In this document: piece by piece, positions 1 through 8,972 of the stretch | Numbering within the stretch: position 1 is the first letter of the stretch | How the letters are laid out: the number at the start of each line of letters is the position of its first letter | From: Spirochaetales bacterium | Lineage (GTDB): Bacteria > Spirochaetota > Spirochaetia > DSM-2461 | NCBI GenBank assembly: GCA_016936555.1 | Contig: JAFGXR010000101.1 | Coordinates: 1-45,754 of the forward strand | Direction: 5' to 3' | DNA length: 45,754 bases | The notes under the pieces: model-generated | The model's database searches: none | Told to the model about the DNA's origin: nothing | The model's input: the letters and a program-made list of their open reading frames with translations, nothing else | Program-made: the position numbers and the translations under genes

Positions 1-1
1 T

Positions 2-3000
2 GCCCAGCATCAATTGGAGATTTTGTCGGGAAGCCAGACTCAAACGGGAGGAACTCTGTCTGCAGATTTCCTGATCCTTTCCGGTGGAGATTTAACAGTC
101 TCATCTCCGGCGGATCTGTCTGTCGGAACGGACTTTACCATTAATAATGCCTCTTCTATCTACGACGGAACGGGATCCGTATCCATAGGATTGGGCAACC
201 TGGCCGTTTCTGCCGGAGAATATAGCGGTAACGGAGCCCTGACCCTGACAGGAGCGGCAACGGGAGACATCCTGATCAGCGGAACAGGTCTTTTCAATAC
301 CCTTTCCGGAGGAGATGCCACACTCACAGCCGGTGATTTTCTCTACAGCAGTACGGGAACCAGTGCTGCTGCCGGTGACATAATCCTGACTGTCGGAGAT
401 CTGATTTTGAGCAGCGGCATCGTTTCGTTAACAGGAGCTGTCACTCTCAATGGGGCCGATGGCGATCTTACTGTCAGCGGAGGCACCCTTTCGGCCAATA
501 GTCAGGTGACTCTCGACGGAGATAACGGCGATCTGACCATCAGCGGCGGAACGCTGAACGGAACGGGCGATATCAATGTGGACGGCAATGTCCTCATCTC
601 TTCCGGAACCCTGGATGGAACGGGCCGTACGATCAATGCGGCCGGAGACTGGGACCAGAGCGGCGGCATTTTTACAGCAGGAAGCGATCTGGTCATCTTT
701 GACGGAACGACGCCATCACTCACTATGAGCGATGATTTTTACGATGTTACAATCAGCGGCGGTGTTACTCTTTTCTCGGATATCGTTCTCGGAGGAGAGA
801 TGATAATTTCGGGCACTCTTGATGTGGGGGCCGATTTCCAGGTGGATGTCGCCGATAGCTGGAGCAACAGCGGAACTTTCATTAGTCAGAACGGACTGGT
901 CTTTCTAGGCGGAAACAGCGCGGGACCTCATACTCTGGCGACTGGCGGCAGTTCTTTCTACGATCTGGAAATCACTTCCGATGATTATTCCTCAACGGCG
1001 GGCGTTGATGTTCAGAATCAGCTTGTAATAAGCAGCGGCAGCCATACTCAAACAGCAGGCTCTCTCTCAACGGATGCCCTTGTGCTTTCGGGAGGAGACC
1101 TGACGGTGTCCGCACCTGCCAGCCTCGCTATAGCAACTGATTTCAATATCAGCAACTCCGCTTCGCTGTATGACGGAACGGGTGTTGTTTCCATAAATTC
1201 AGGCAACCTGGCCGTTTCTGCCGGAGAATATAGTGGTAACGGAGCCCTGACCCTGACGGGAGCGGCAACGGGAGATATTCAGATCACTGGTACCGGACTG
1301 TTCAACAGTCTTGCCAATGCCGATACGACTCTAACCGTCGGGAATCTCATCTACAGCAGTACGGGAACAAGCGCAATAGCCGGAGAGATCACTCTCACAG
1401 CAGGAGATATGACGCTCAGCAATGGCTCAGTCTCTTTTACAGGAACTCTCGATTTCGACGGAGCCGACGGAGACCTTACAGTCAACAGTGGAATCATAAC
1501 CGCAGACAATACAATTGTTTTCAACGGTAGTGACGGCGACATGGCGGTCAACGGCGGAACAGTTGCTGTAAATAGCACAATAACCTTCAACGGAACAGAC
1601 GGAGACCTGACAGTCTCCGGCGGGACATTCTCGGCTAATGATCTGGTAACTCTCTCCGGAACAGGCGGGAACCTGACAATCAGCGGCGGAACATTTGATG
1701 GAACCGGCGATCTGGATATAAACGGCTTCGTTCTTATCAACGGAGGAACCCTCGATGGATCGGCAAGAGCTATTAATGCAGCAGGAGACTGGGATGAAAC
1801 GTCCGGTGCATTCATATGCGGAACCAGTCTGGTTACTTTTGACGGAACTGCCCCGGGATTGGCATCGATAAGCCCTTTCTACAATTTCATTCTCGATGGT
1901 CTATCGGTTACTCTCGACTCAAATCTCGATGTAAACGGTAATTTTACAATTTCCAATGGAACGTTTTCCGGAGCGGATCATAATATCGATGTCGCCGGAA
2001 ACTGGATAAATAATGATACTTTCGATTACGGAACTTCAGGAAATGTCTCAGTCAGCGGGGTGGGAGCCCTTTCAATCACTACCGGCGGCGATCCTTTCTT
2101 CGATCTGACCGTTTCCGGCAGCACTTACGGGATGACTGATGACCTGATAATCGATAACAGTCTGACGACGAGCGGTATATACGAACCGGGAAATCATTAC
2201 ATCACCTTTAACGGAACCCTTTGGACAACGACCGGTTCTTTCGATCATACGGTCGGCGGCGGGGCTAACAGCACAGTTCACTTTACCGACGGTACTGTTA
2301 TTGTCGTCTCGGGCTCGAATAGATTCTACAATTTCCTCTATCAGGAAAACGGGGGTATGATTGAGTTTGAAGAAGGGCAGACGCAGACCGTTTCCAATGA
2401 CTTTACGGTTGAAGGGGATTCGAATACGGAAGCTACGATGATCACTCTGACAAGTATCAACCCCGTTCCCAGCCCCGTAGGAGACGGCGATGAGGACAGA
2501 TGGATCCTCACTCTTGAAGGCTCCGCCAACATTTCAGGAGTCATCATCATCAATAGCCGGGCGACGTTTCCCATTACCCCGGCCCCCGACTGTTTCGACG
2601 GTCCCGGAAATGGAGGAGGAAACAATGAAAACTGGCTGTTCGTCATTCCGGTTATTGTCAGCTGGACTGAGGATTCCGATGGAAACGGACGAATAGACAG
2701 GATACGCGTCCGCGTCGACAATAGAGGGAACCTCACCGACGACATTCTCGATAACGGCGGAGTTATGGATTTCTCCGGTGTTGCCGCGGCAGTTGACGGC
2801 TATACCGTCACAGGGTTCTCCCGGGACGACCGCTCCTTCACGGGAGACCCGGCCGACCCCTATATCGAATACGAGTTTTTGATTCTTCTCCGGGAGCAGG
2901 AACATACCGATACGGACATAACTCCTCAGTGGAAGCTTACGGAAAACACAACTCTGATCGGTTTTGTCGGAACGGCGCCTGTTGAGTACGGGCCGGATGT

Positions 3001-4261
3001 CAATAAACAGACACCTCTTGACAATGCCGCTCCTGTATTTAATTACACACTGGCCAGCGCAGAGAAGAACAGGATCTTCGTTCAGTTTTCCGAAAGCGTC
3101 AGGCATTCCGGCGGCGGCATTGTCGATGAGAACGACTTTTCCTTCCTTGGCGGGGCTACCGTGACCGGTTTGAACCGCATTACGACAGAGGGTGAAGGAA
3201 CCAGTGAACTTGAATTGATTCTCGATAGTCCTGTTGCTGTGGACGAGATCCTGACAGGGGTCACAATACAAACGGGTACGGATTTTGATGACATCATAAC
3301 CTCCGCTCCTGTTTCCAGTTTCCCCAGAGCCGATTCGGACCCCCTGCCGGCACCATATGATGATCCTCTGTTTCCGGCAGGCAACAGCCACCGCGTTTCC
3401 GATCTCGCTCTCGGCCTGACCGGAGACGGCATCCTCCAGCCGGTTTACGCGACCGATGACTCTCAAACCGATTCGGCCCGCGGCGGAATCGGCACCATCC
3501 GCGATTTTACGGGAGGAGCCTGGCTTCAGGATCAACCCATTGAATTAACATCCCATATCAACAGCGGACACAGTGCCCCCAGCGGTACGGTTCCCCAGGT
3601 GGAGCTCTATTTCGACGTCGATGTTCCAACCGCTTACAGGCAGAATAACAGCGAAGAGGGGCTCTGGCTTCCCGGCGTTTCATTCGGCGATACACCCGGA
3701 GCAAATGATTATGATGTCTACGATTTCTACGGAATAGTCCCTTCTCCCAATCCTGACGAGAGAGCGGCAGCTGTTGAGGCCTCTCCTTCAAATCAGCTCA
3801 GGATTCACAGTTTTGATAACGACGACCCTGAGCTCGAATCGGTGGCCGATGTGGAGTTCATTTATTTTCTGCCCGATTACAATCTCTTTGCCGCAAGAAT
3901 TGAAAACTCTTCATCGGGCGAATGGTATCGTCAGGTCAAGCCCTGGACCTTTGCCATTCACGATATTACAGCCCAGGCCGGCGGCGTTACCATTCTGAAA
4001 AACGTCATCAATCCCGAGAACGGGGAAACGACCAATCTTCACTATGAACTGACAGAAGCCGGCATGGTGACAATTCAGGTTTTCGATATATCCGGAGCCA
4101 TGGTCGACATCCTGCAGCGGGGCCGCCAGGAAGCCGGTGAGCACTCAACGGCCTGGGACGGACACAACTCCGGTGGCAGAATCGTAGCCAGGGGCGTATA
4201 CTTTATTAGGGTTGTAGCTCCCGGAATTGATGAAACGAGAAAAGTCATGGTGGTGAAATAA
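2..4261 (+). CDS. Giant repetitive surface/secreted protein, 5'-truncated, with FlgD-type Ig C-terminus
   Basis: The reading frame is open from base 2, so the true start lies upstream; the TTG at 14 is only the first possible start codon in view. Roughly the first 750 residues are Gly/Ser/Thr/Asp-rich short repeats of the type GDLTVSGGT, as in right-handed beta-helix or filamentous adhesin-like proteins. Two large units of about 336 residues follow each other (from about base 17 and about base 1025). After about residue 800 come non-repetitive domains that resemble cadherin/Ig-like modules. The last ~75 residues (NLHYELTEAGMVTIQVFD... AWDGHNSGG... GVYFIRV) fit the FlgD Ig-like domain common at the C-terminus of large secreted proteins. 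Likely exported and exposed at the cell surface; the signal peptide would be outside the window. Ligand and function are unknown. The next gene starts 10 bases after the stop. Confidence 0.75.
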   Translation, partial: AQHQLEILSGSQTQTGGTLSADFLILSGGDLTVSSPADLSVGTDFTINNASSIYDGTGSVSIGLGNLAVSAGEYSGNGALTLTGAATGDILISGTGLFNTLSGGDATLTAGDFLYSSTGTSAAAGDIILTVGDLILSSGIVSLTGAVTLNGADGDLTVSGGTLSANSQVTLDGDNGDLTISGGTLNGTGDINVDGNVLISSGTLDGTGRTINAAGDWDQSGGIFTAGSDLVIFDGTTPSLTMSDDFYDVTISGGVTLFSDIVLGGEMIISGTLDVGADFQVDVADSWSNSGTFISQNGLVFLGGNSAGPHTLATGGSSFYDLEITSDDYSSTAGVDVQNQLVISSGSHTQTAGSLSTDALVLSGGDLTVSAPASLAIATDFNISNSASLYDGTGVVSINSGNLAVSAGEYSGNGALTLTGAATGDIQITGTGLFNSLANADTTLTVGNLIYSSTGTSAIAGEITLTAGDMTLSNGSVSFTGTLDFDGADGDLTVNSGIITADNTIVFNGSDGDMAVNGGTVAVNSTITFNGTDGDLTVSGGTFSANDLVTLSGTGGNLTISGGTFDGTGDLDINGFVLINGGTLDGSARAINAAGDWDETSGAFICGTSLVTFDGTAPGLASISPFYNFILDGLSVTLDSNLDVNGNFTISNGTFSGADHNIDVAGNWINNDTFDYGTSGNVSVSGVGALSITTGGDPFFDLTVSGSTYGMTDDLIIDNSLTTSGIYEPGNHYITFNGTLWTTTGSFDHTVGGGANSTVHFTDGTVIVVSGSNRFYNFLYQENGGMIEFEEGQTQTVSNDFTVEGDSNTEATMITLTSINPVPSPVGDGDEDRWILTLEGSANISGVIIINSRATFPITPAPDCFDGPGNGGGNNENWLFVIPVIVSWTEDSDGNGRIDRIRVRVDNRGNLTDDILDNGGVMDFSGVAAAVDGYTVTGFSRDDRSFTGDPADPYIEYEFLILLREQEHTDTDITPQWKLTENTTLIGFVGTAPVEYGPDVNKQTPLDNAAPVFNYTLASAEKNRIFVQFSESVRHSGGGIVDENDFSFLGGATVTGLNRITTEGEGTSELELILDSPVAVDEILTGVTIQTGTDFDDIITSAPVSSFPRADSDPLPAPYDDPLFPAGNSHRVSDLALGLTGDGILQPVYATDDSQTDSARGGIGTIRDFTGGAWLQDQPIELTSHINSGHSAPSGTVPQVELYFDVDVPTAYRQNNSEEGLWLPGVSFGDTPGANDYDVYDFYGIVPSPNPDERAAAVEASPSNQLRIHSFDNDDPELESVADVEFIYFLPDYNLFAARIENSSSGEWYRQVKPWTFAIHDITAQAGGVTILKNVINPENGETTNLHYELTEAGMVTIQVFDISGAMVDILQRGRQEAGEHSTAWDGHNSGGRIVARGVYFIRVVAPGIDETRKVMVVK
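194..267 (+). repeat. 74-bp near-identical repeat, copy 1 (copy 2 at 1202-1275)
   Basis: Bases 194-267 and 1202-1275 differ at only two positions, both synonymous (Ser AGC/AGT and Thr ACA/ACG), although the flanking repeat units have diverged more. The spacing is 1008 bases, exactly 336 codons, so the copies occupy the same place in the two large protein repeats. Confidence 0.9.
1202..1275 (+). repeat. 74-bp near-identical repeat, copy 2
   Basis: Second copy of the block at 194-267, in the same reading frame and the same position within the second ~336-residue repeat of the surface protein. Confidence 0.9.
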
Positions 4262-4271
4262 TCGGAGGCCG

Positions 4272-5360
4272 ATGGACAGGATAGAAGCCCTCAGTAAAAA
4301 ACAGCTTATTAAACAAAGCCGGCAGGAGCGGTTTGCTGAAAACCAAAGGATCCTTATGTATGCCCCTCTGGTAATCTCGGCGGTCGCTTTTCTCTATCTG
4401 CTTCAGTACAGATTTTTTCCGGGAAGGGAAAATCAGTCCCCTCTATTTCGCTATTATGTCGGCTTGTTCTCCTTTGCTGTTCTGTTCTCTCTCCTGTTCA
4501 GGTTGTGTTTTCCAATCATCCTTAAGCTCAGAAGACTTAATATCAAAGCTGTTTTTTTTGCTTCCTATTATTACCTGATGTTTCTCATCACTGTGTCGCT
4601 CACCACGCTCGATCTTCAAGCCTCAAGTGATTATTCCGCTTATGCCGTGGGGATATTCATGGTCGTTTATCTCTACAGAATCGATTGGAAGCGATATATT
4701 ATGTTTTCCCTATCCGGGTTGATTTATTTTTCTGCGGTTTATTATCTCTTAAAGGCGGAAATGTTGGCTCCCGATAGGTTACTCCCTCTTATTATCTTTA
4801 CCATATTGTCCATTTATCTGGTCTATGTACGTGAAAAAACACGGACCCAGATGCTCGTTCTCAAGGTCAAGCTGGAGGATTCCGCCCTTAAGGATCCTCT
4901 GACCGGCCTCTATAACCGCCGCTATCTCTTCGAAACTCTTCCCTTGAGGATCTCCCTTTTCGGGCGGTACGGAGATAAAACAGCCTTGCTTCTTATCGAT
5001 GTCGATCACTTTAAAAAGATCAATGATCAGTTCGGTCATTCCGCGGGAGATAAAGTTCTGAAAACCCTCGCTGTGATTATTCGCGATGGTATCCGAGAGA
5101 CAGATTCGGCATACCGGTACGGCGGAGAGGAATTTCTGATTGTCCTCAATGATACGGAACGGGATCAGGCGGCTTTAATGGCGGAGAGAATGCGGAAAAC
5201 GGTCGAAGAGTATCCTTTTGAAGGGGTCCCCTGGAATGTCACGGTCTGTATCGGCATTGCCGAAATCAGACCGGGAGATAATGATGATCATCTTATAGAA
5301 CGGGCTGATAATAACCTCTATGAAGCGAAAAGAGCCGGACGGAACCAGGTTGTAAAATAA
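4272..5360 (+). CDS. Membrane diguanylate cyclase (GGDEF)
   Basis: Makes cyclic di-GMP from two GTP. The N-terminal ~190 residues hold about six hydrophobic segments with no recognisable sensor domain, followed by a cytoplasmic GGDEF domain. The active-site motif is GGEEF (residues 284-288). An inhibitory I-site RETD (275-278) sits five residues before it, the canonical product-feedback spacing, so the enzyme should be active and feedback-inhibited. Other GGDEF landmarks are present: DPLTGLYNRRY, and LLIDVDHFKKIND with the metal-binding Asp. No EAL domain. The start is the ATG after GGAGG at 4264-4268. It lies 10 bases behind the giant surface protein, so the two are probably cotranscribed, which may tie c-di-GMP to surface behaviour (inference). 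Its stop codon directly abuts the stop of convergent trmH. Confidence 0.93.
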   Translation: MDRIEALSKKQLIKQSRQERFAENQRILMYAPLVISAVAFLYLLQYRFFPGRENQSPLFRYYVGLFSFAVLFSLLFRLCFPIILKLRRLNIKAVFFASYYYLMFLITVSLTTLDLQASSDYSAYAVGIFMVVYLYRIDWKRYIMFSLSGLIYFSAVYYLLKAEMLAPDRLLPLIIFTILSIYLVYVREKTRTQMLVLKVKLEDSALKDPLTGLYNRRYLFETLPLRISLFGRYGDKTALLLIDVDHFKKINDQFGHSAGDKVLKTLAVIIRDGIRETDSAYRYGGEEFLIVLNDTERDQAALMAERMRKTVEEYPFEGVPWNVTVCIGIAEIRPGDNDDHLIERADNNLYEAKRAGRNQVVK

Positions 5361-6023
5361 TCAATTCGGGTAATCTTTCATGACATAGTCAATCTTCTTT
5401 ATGGAATCTTTCAGCCATTCAACAAGAAGTTCCTTATATTTTTTTTCCGGTAATTGCCAGGATAAATCCGATTCTCTCAGGCGCGAACCGAGCCGACTCA
5501 GAATAATGGCGCAGCTGGCGGAAATATTAAGGCTTTCTACAAACCCTTCCATGGGAATTTGGATATATCCGTCTGCATGATCCAGAATCTCGCGGGAGAG
5601 TCCGTCCCGCTCATTGCCGAAAAACAGTGCAGCCGGTCCGGCGCTCAAATCGAAGGTCCCCGGAGCTGCTCCTCCCGCGAGGGGGGATGTCGCAATGATT
5701 CTGTATCCATCGGATTTCAACTTTTCCACAGCGGTTCTGCTATTGTTGTGTCCTTCATTGAATCGGTTGAGGTGTATCCATTTCAGGGTTCCCCTGACCG
5801 CGTGATTTTTCACTTTAAAGCGGTTGCTGTTTTCAATGACATGGAGATTCTGGATTCCGAAGGCATCGCAGTGCCGAATAACAGCACTGCCGTTCTGGCT
5901 GTAATGCAGATCCTCCAGTACCACCGTCAGGTATTCCGTCCGCCGGGACAGCACGGTTTTCATTCTCTCGAAGCGTTCGGGGCTGATAAACCCGCTCAGG
6001 TATGAAATCAAAGGGTCGGTCAT
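5361..6023 (-). CDS. trmH: SpoU-family tRNA 2'-O-methyltransferase (TrmH-like)
   Basis: Predicted to methylate the 2'-OH of a guanosine in tRNA (Gm18 in the TrmH family) using SAM through the SPOUT trefoil-knot fold. Motif 1 is VVLEDLHYSQNGSAVIRHCDAFG, whose Asn and Arg match the conserved positions. Motif 2 is ALFFGNERDGLS and motif 3 is IQIPMEGFVESLNISASCA. The order and spacing fit TrmH better than RlmB, because the N-terminal L30-like extension is missing. I choose ATG 6023 (MTDPLISY, 220 residues): a -10 hexamer TATTAT ends 6 bases before it and no Shine-Dalgarno is present. An upstream in-frame ATG at 6050 would give 229 residues but lies beyond that promoter. Converges with the diguanylate cyclase with no bases between the stops. 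The exact target nucleotide is not decidable from sequence. Confidence 0.85.
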   Translation of the reverse strand: MTDPLISYLSGFISPERFERMKTVLSRRTEYLTVVLEDLHYSQNGSAVIRHCDAFGIQNLHVIENSNRFKVKNHAVRGTLKWIHLNRFNEGHNNSRTAVEKLKSDGYRIIATSPLAGGAAPGTFDLSAGPAALFFGNERDGLSREILDHADGYIQIPMEGFVESLNISASCAIILSRLGSRLRESDLSWQLPEKKYKELLVEWLKDSIKKIDYVMKDYPN

Positions 6024-6029
6024 TTCTCT

Positions 6030-6059
6030 ATAATAGGCGCAAAGGCTCATTGATGTAAT
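6030..6059 (-). promoter_or_regulatory. Predicted trmH promoter, leaderless geometry
   Basis: On the minus strand ATTACA (6059-6054), an 18-bp spacer and TATTAT (6035-6030) precede the ATG at 6023 by only 6 bases. The normal start of transcription would be at or next to the A of the ATG. Confidence 0.45.
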
Positions 6060-6085
6060 GTTAAAAGCTGTGCTACACCATTTAT

Positions 6086-6946
6086 ATGCTTGAAAATGAG
6101 ACCGTTTCGGTAATAATTCCCGTTTATAATAGAAAAAAGGCTGTTCATGAAGCCATTCGATCGGTTCTCGGTCAGACCTGGAAGAATTGGGAACTGATCA
6201 TTGCCGATGACGGATCAACCGACGGAACGCTGGAGAGTCTGGATATTTACGGACAGGACGATCGGTTTCGCCTTATCAGCCTGAGACATAACGGGCACCC
6301 CGGTTTTGTCCGGAACAGAGCTGTAGAAGAGGCTCGCGGACGATGGATAGCCTTTCTCGACTCCGATGATTTGTGGTCCCCTGACAAACTCTCCCGGCAG
6401 ATCAGCTATATGCGGAACCATGAGGACTGCTCATTTCTTCACAGCAGGGAAATCTGGATGAGAGAGGAAAAAATCATATCCCAGGCTCATAGAAAACACA
6501 GAAAAGAGGGTGATTTATTTAAAGTCTCTTTGGGGAAATGTGAGATAAGTCCTTCAACGGTTCTGATGGAGAGAGCTCTTTTCAACGCTCTGGGTGGTTT
6601 CCGCGAAGATCTGGAAATCTGTGAAGACTATGAGTTGTGGCTCCGGGTAACTTCCCGCTGTTCCGTTGGTTATATAGATGAGGATCTTGTAACCAAGAGA
6701 GCGGGGGGAGGAGATCAGCTGTCCTTCAAGTACGGATTTATCGAGATCTTTAAAATCAGAGCTCTCCGGAGCCTTGTCGAAGGGCACAGTCTTCCACGGG
6801 AAAGGGAGCTCGTCGCGTCGGCGGAGCTTGCCAGGAAGTGCCGTATATATGCGAAAGGCTGCCGGAAAAGGGGACGGGAAAAAGAAGCGGATAAATATGA
6901 TTCACTCTATTTTTTCTATCTCCCTGACGATGGTCATAGAGAGTAA
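6086..6946 (+). CDS. Family 2 glycosyltransferase
   Basis: Inverting GT-A glycosyltransferase that transfers a sugar from a nucleotide donor, probably to a surface polysaccharide or glycolipid. The N-terminus VSVIIPVYNRKKAVHEAIRS is the typical GT2 start. Asp41-Asp42 in ADDGSTDGT bind the nucleotide, and the metal-binding acidic motif is LDSDDLW (residues 91-97). EDYELWLR further on matches the catalytic-base region (ED and the conserved W). The C-terminal ~60 residues are basic and without recognised domain. No membrane segment. No Shine-Dalgarno precedes ATG 6086; TTGATG at 6050-6055 with a weak -10 (6074-6079) could give a leaderless mRNA. The stop overlaps the ATG of the next gene by one base (TAATG), so the HEAT lipoprotein is translationally coupled. 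Acceptor and donor cannot be told. Confidence 0.88.
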   Translation: MLENETVSVIIPVYNRKKAVHEAIRSVLGQTWKNWELIIADDGSTDGTLESLDIYGQDDRFRLISLRHNGHPGFVRNRAVEEARGRWIAFLDSDDLWSPDKLSRQISYMRNHEDCSFLHSREIWMREEKIISQAHRKHRKEGDLFKVSLGKCEISPSTVLMERALFNALGGFREDLEICEDYELWLRVTSRCSVGYIDEDLVTKRAGGGDQLSFKYGFIEIFKIRALRSLVEGHSLPRERELVASAELARKCRIYAKGCRKRGREKEADKYDSLYFFYLPDDGHRE

Positions 6947-8697
6947 TGGAAAGAAAACCTCTTATTATCTTCATTTTTATCGTCTCCCTGTTTTTCTCCT
7001 GCCGCTCGGTTATTGAAGACCTGCCGATGGACAACGCCCAGAACCGGGCGGAATCGGCCCTGATCATTCTGGGTAATCCTCTCGGTACGTTTCCTGTAAC
7101 TCTATCGGATATTCCCGGACTTCTCGCTTTTACCCGGGATCCCAATCCAGCAGTCCGGCATATGGCTGTCTATCAGTTGGGTCAGCTGAATACAGCATCT
7201 TATTACAGCGATCTTCTACCGTTGCTGATTGATGAGGATATATCGGTTTCACGCAATACGAAAGAGCTTCTGCTGCGCAATGAAAAACAGGCTGCCCGGG
7301 TTTTCCGGGAGGCTCTGACAGTAGAAGAGAAAGATCTGGTTCTGAAATTACTGGAACTTCTGGTGTCTATCCGGGACAGAGAGAGTCTCGAAAAAATCAT
7401 TGAGCTGTTTTTAAGTGAAGACAAGACCATCGTCGATAAAGCCGTCTCCAGTGCGGCCCTGCTGGCCGATATCAATGACAGAATCCTCTATGACAGTCTT
7501 TTGAGGCCGGAACCGGAAATCCGGATCGGTATTGTCAGAACATTCAGCCGGATGGGGGATCCCGCGGTTCTGGGGACACTTCTTCCCTACATGTATGATC
7601 CCGAACCAAGGGTTCGCAATGCTGTCAAATTCGCTTTTGTCGATTTCGGGGAGAAATCGGTTCCCTATCTCATCAATGTTCTGAACAATCCCTCGCCGGA
7701 AACCCAGCTGTCTGTCCTGGGCCTCTTCGAGGCTTTGAAAAGCGCCTCATCAATCGATCCCATGATCAATCTCTTCGGCAATGAGAACCAGAGAGTGCGG
7801 GAGCGCGCTGTCTATACCGTTTCCACCTTCGGAGTGACGGCTCTGGAATCTCTGGGGCAGGCCCTTGAAAACGATAGGAAAGATGTCGTCCTGAGTTGTA
7901 TCGCCTTGCTCGGGAAAATCAGAAAAAGCGAATCTCTGGATTATCTGATGTCTCTCCTTGATGAGGAAAACAAGGAGATTCAAAGAGAAGCAATTAAAAA
8001 TATTCTCCTTTTCGGCACGGAAGCCGGTGACAGATTTCTCTCTATTCTGGACCGACACGAAACGGAAAAATACGGATATGCCATTCAGGGGTTAACGGCT
8101 TTAAAGGATGTCAGACTTATCAGTGATTCCGGCACGTCTCTCTATAACAGAAATAACAGGAGTCGCGCCCTCATTCTCTATACCGATGAAAAATCCGTTG
8201 AAACGTATCTGTCCGGACTGGACATCTCCGGATTGCTGAGACGGGATATCGGGTTTATCAAAAAGATCAGTCTTTCATCTCTGGAACTCATTAAAGCGGA
8301 GAGGGAAATCCGTGTTTCCGGATCGCTGTACACGACATTCTATATTTCCAGAAATGATTTCCTCAAGAAATCCGAAGAGGCGCTTAAACTCTCCTTTTCC
8401 TATATGCACAACTATATGGAAAGCCGCGAGGCGGAAGATCTGGAAAAAGCCAAACTCCAGAGAAACTACAGTGACCTTTTTGCCCGGTCAGCAAGGGAAC
8501 TTGAAACACAGCTGGGAAATTATGTCGGTACGAGCGAAAAGGAGAAGCTTCTGATTCAATCTTTTGAGGATTCCAGGACCGCTATCATTTCTTATTACGA
8601 ATCGGTTTCGATCAACAGAAAGAATCTGGCGGATCAGATTCTGGAGGAATTCGGCCTCACATACAATCTGGTTATCGAAGGGGCTTTCGGAGGGTAA
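6946..8697 (+). CDS. HEAT-repeat lipoprotein
   Basis: Predicted lipoprotein: basic N-terminus, hydrophobic stretch and lipobox SLFFSC with the lipidated Cys at 19. The mature part is dominated by HEAT-type helical pairs from about residue 55 to 390, with units such as DPNPAVRHMAVYQLGQL, DPEPRVRNAVKFAFVDFG and NENQRVRERAVYTVSTFG, giving an elongated scaffold for protein contacts. After residue ~400 comes a different, charged helical region (YMESREAEDLEKAKLQRNY) that may be coiled coil. It likely sits in the periplasm or at the inner face of the outer membrane. Coupled to the glycosyltransferase by a one-base overlap. HEAT proteins near glycosyltransferases can act as assembly factors, but the function here is not known. 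No transcription terminator follows on the plus strand. Confidence 0.8.
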   Translation: MERKPLIIFIFIVSLFFSCRSVIEDLPMDNAQNRAESALIILGNPLGTFPVTLSDIPGLLAFTRDPNPAVRHMAVYQLGQLNTASYYSDLLPLLIDEDISVSRNTKELLLRNEKQAARVFREALTVEEKDLVLKLLELLVSIRDRESLEKIIELFLSEDKTIVDKAVSSAALLADINDRILYDSLLRPEPEIRIGIVRTFSRMGDPAVLGTLLPYMYDPEPRVRNAVKFAFVDFGEKSVPYLINVLNNPSPETQLSVLGLFEALKSASSIDPMINLFGNENQRVRERAVYTVSTFGVTALESLGQALENDRKDVVLSCIALLGKIRKSESLDYLMSLLDEENKEIQREAIKNILLFGTEAGDRFLSILDRHETEKYGYAIQGLTALKDVRLISDSGTSLYNRNNRSRALILYTDEKSVETYLSGLDISGLLRRDIGFIKKISLSSLELIKAEREIRVSGSLYTTFYISRNDFLKKSEEALKLSFSYMHNYMESREAEDLEKAKLQRNYSDLFARSARELETQLGNYVGTSEKEKLLIQSFEDSRTAIISYYESVSINRKNLADQILEEFGLTYNLVIEGAFGG

Positions 8698-8723
8698 AAA
8701 AAAGGAACATCTTTCGATGTTCC
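8696..8723 (-). terminator. Rho-independent terminator of the tRNA-Asp unit
   Basis: A perfect 8-bp stem, GGAACATC (8704-8711) and GATGTTCC (8716-8723), with a 4-base loop. On the minus strand it is followed by eight T (8703-8696). It lies 7 bases beyond the second tRNA-Asp gene and touches the stop codon of the HEAT lipoprotein. Confidence 0.92.
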
Positions 8724-8730
8724 CTGATTG

Positions 8731-8804
8731 CGGAAGCGACGGGCCTCGAACCCGCGATCTCCGGCTTGACAGGCCGGCGCGATAACCAACTTCGCTACGC
8801 CTCC
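8731..8804 (-). tRNA. tRNA-Asp(GTC), second copy
   Basis: A 74-base cloverleaf read on the minus strand. The acceptor stem is GGAGGCG paired with CGCTTCC, with G as discriminator. The anticodon stem GCCGG/CCGGC carries the loop CTGTCAA, anticodon GTC. The T-arm is CGGGTTCGAGGCCCG. The 3' CCA is not encoded. Identical in sequence to the tRNA at 8838-8911 and followed by the terminator at 8696-8723. Confidence 0.96.
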
Positions 8805-8837
8805 AGTTGTCTGTTTTAATGGAATGGCTTCCAGGTA

Positions 8838-8911
8838 CGGAAGCGACGGGCCTCGAACCCGCGATCTCCGGCTTGACAGGCCGGCGCGATAACCAACTTC
8901 GCTACGCCTCC
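8838..8911 (-). tRNA. tRNA-Asp(GTC), first copy
   Basis: Same 74 bases as 8731-8804, 33 bases upstream of it on the minus strand. Transcribed from the promoter at 8954-8926. Anticodon GTC in loop CTGTCAA; CCA not encoded. Confidence 0.96.
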
Positions 8912-8925
8912 AGACAACGAACTGC

Positions 8926-8954
8926 ATATTATATATGTAGTAATTTTTTGTCAA
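8926..8954 (-). promoter_or_regulatory. Promoter of the tandem tRNA-Asp genes
   Basis: On the minus strand: consensus TTGACA (8954-8949), 17 bp, then TAATAT (8931-8926); an overlapping TATAAT lies at 8933-8928. The tRNA starts 15 bases downstream of 8926, as expected for a short 5' leader. Confidence 0.85.
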
Positions 8955-8972
8955 CTATGTAGACAAAAAAAA

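Noticed and set aside
1-2100. Regular repeats that could suggest a CRISPR array or satellite DNA.
   Set aside because: The repeats stay in one open frame, have codon-multiple spacing and encode beta-helix-like strands; there are no unique spacers between constant repeats.
2534-3535. A 333-codon minus-strand frame within the giant surface protein gene.
   Set aside because: No domain, no start signal; the plus frame is continuous over the whole region with a recognisable C-terminal domain.
8731-8911. A 74-bp direct repeat that could be integration attachment sites.
   Set aside because: Both copies are complete tRNA-Asp genes with only 33 bases between them and no integrase in the window.
8964-8972. 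T-run in the tRNA-Arg transcript just past its 3' end, considered as a terminator.
   Set aside because: No independent stem precedes it apart from the tRNA acceptor stem itself.
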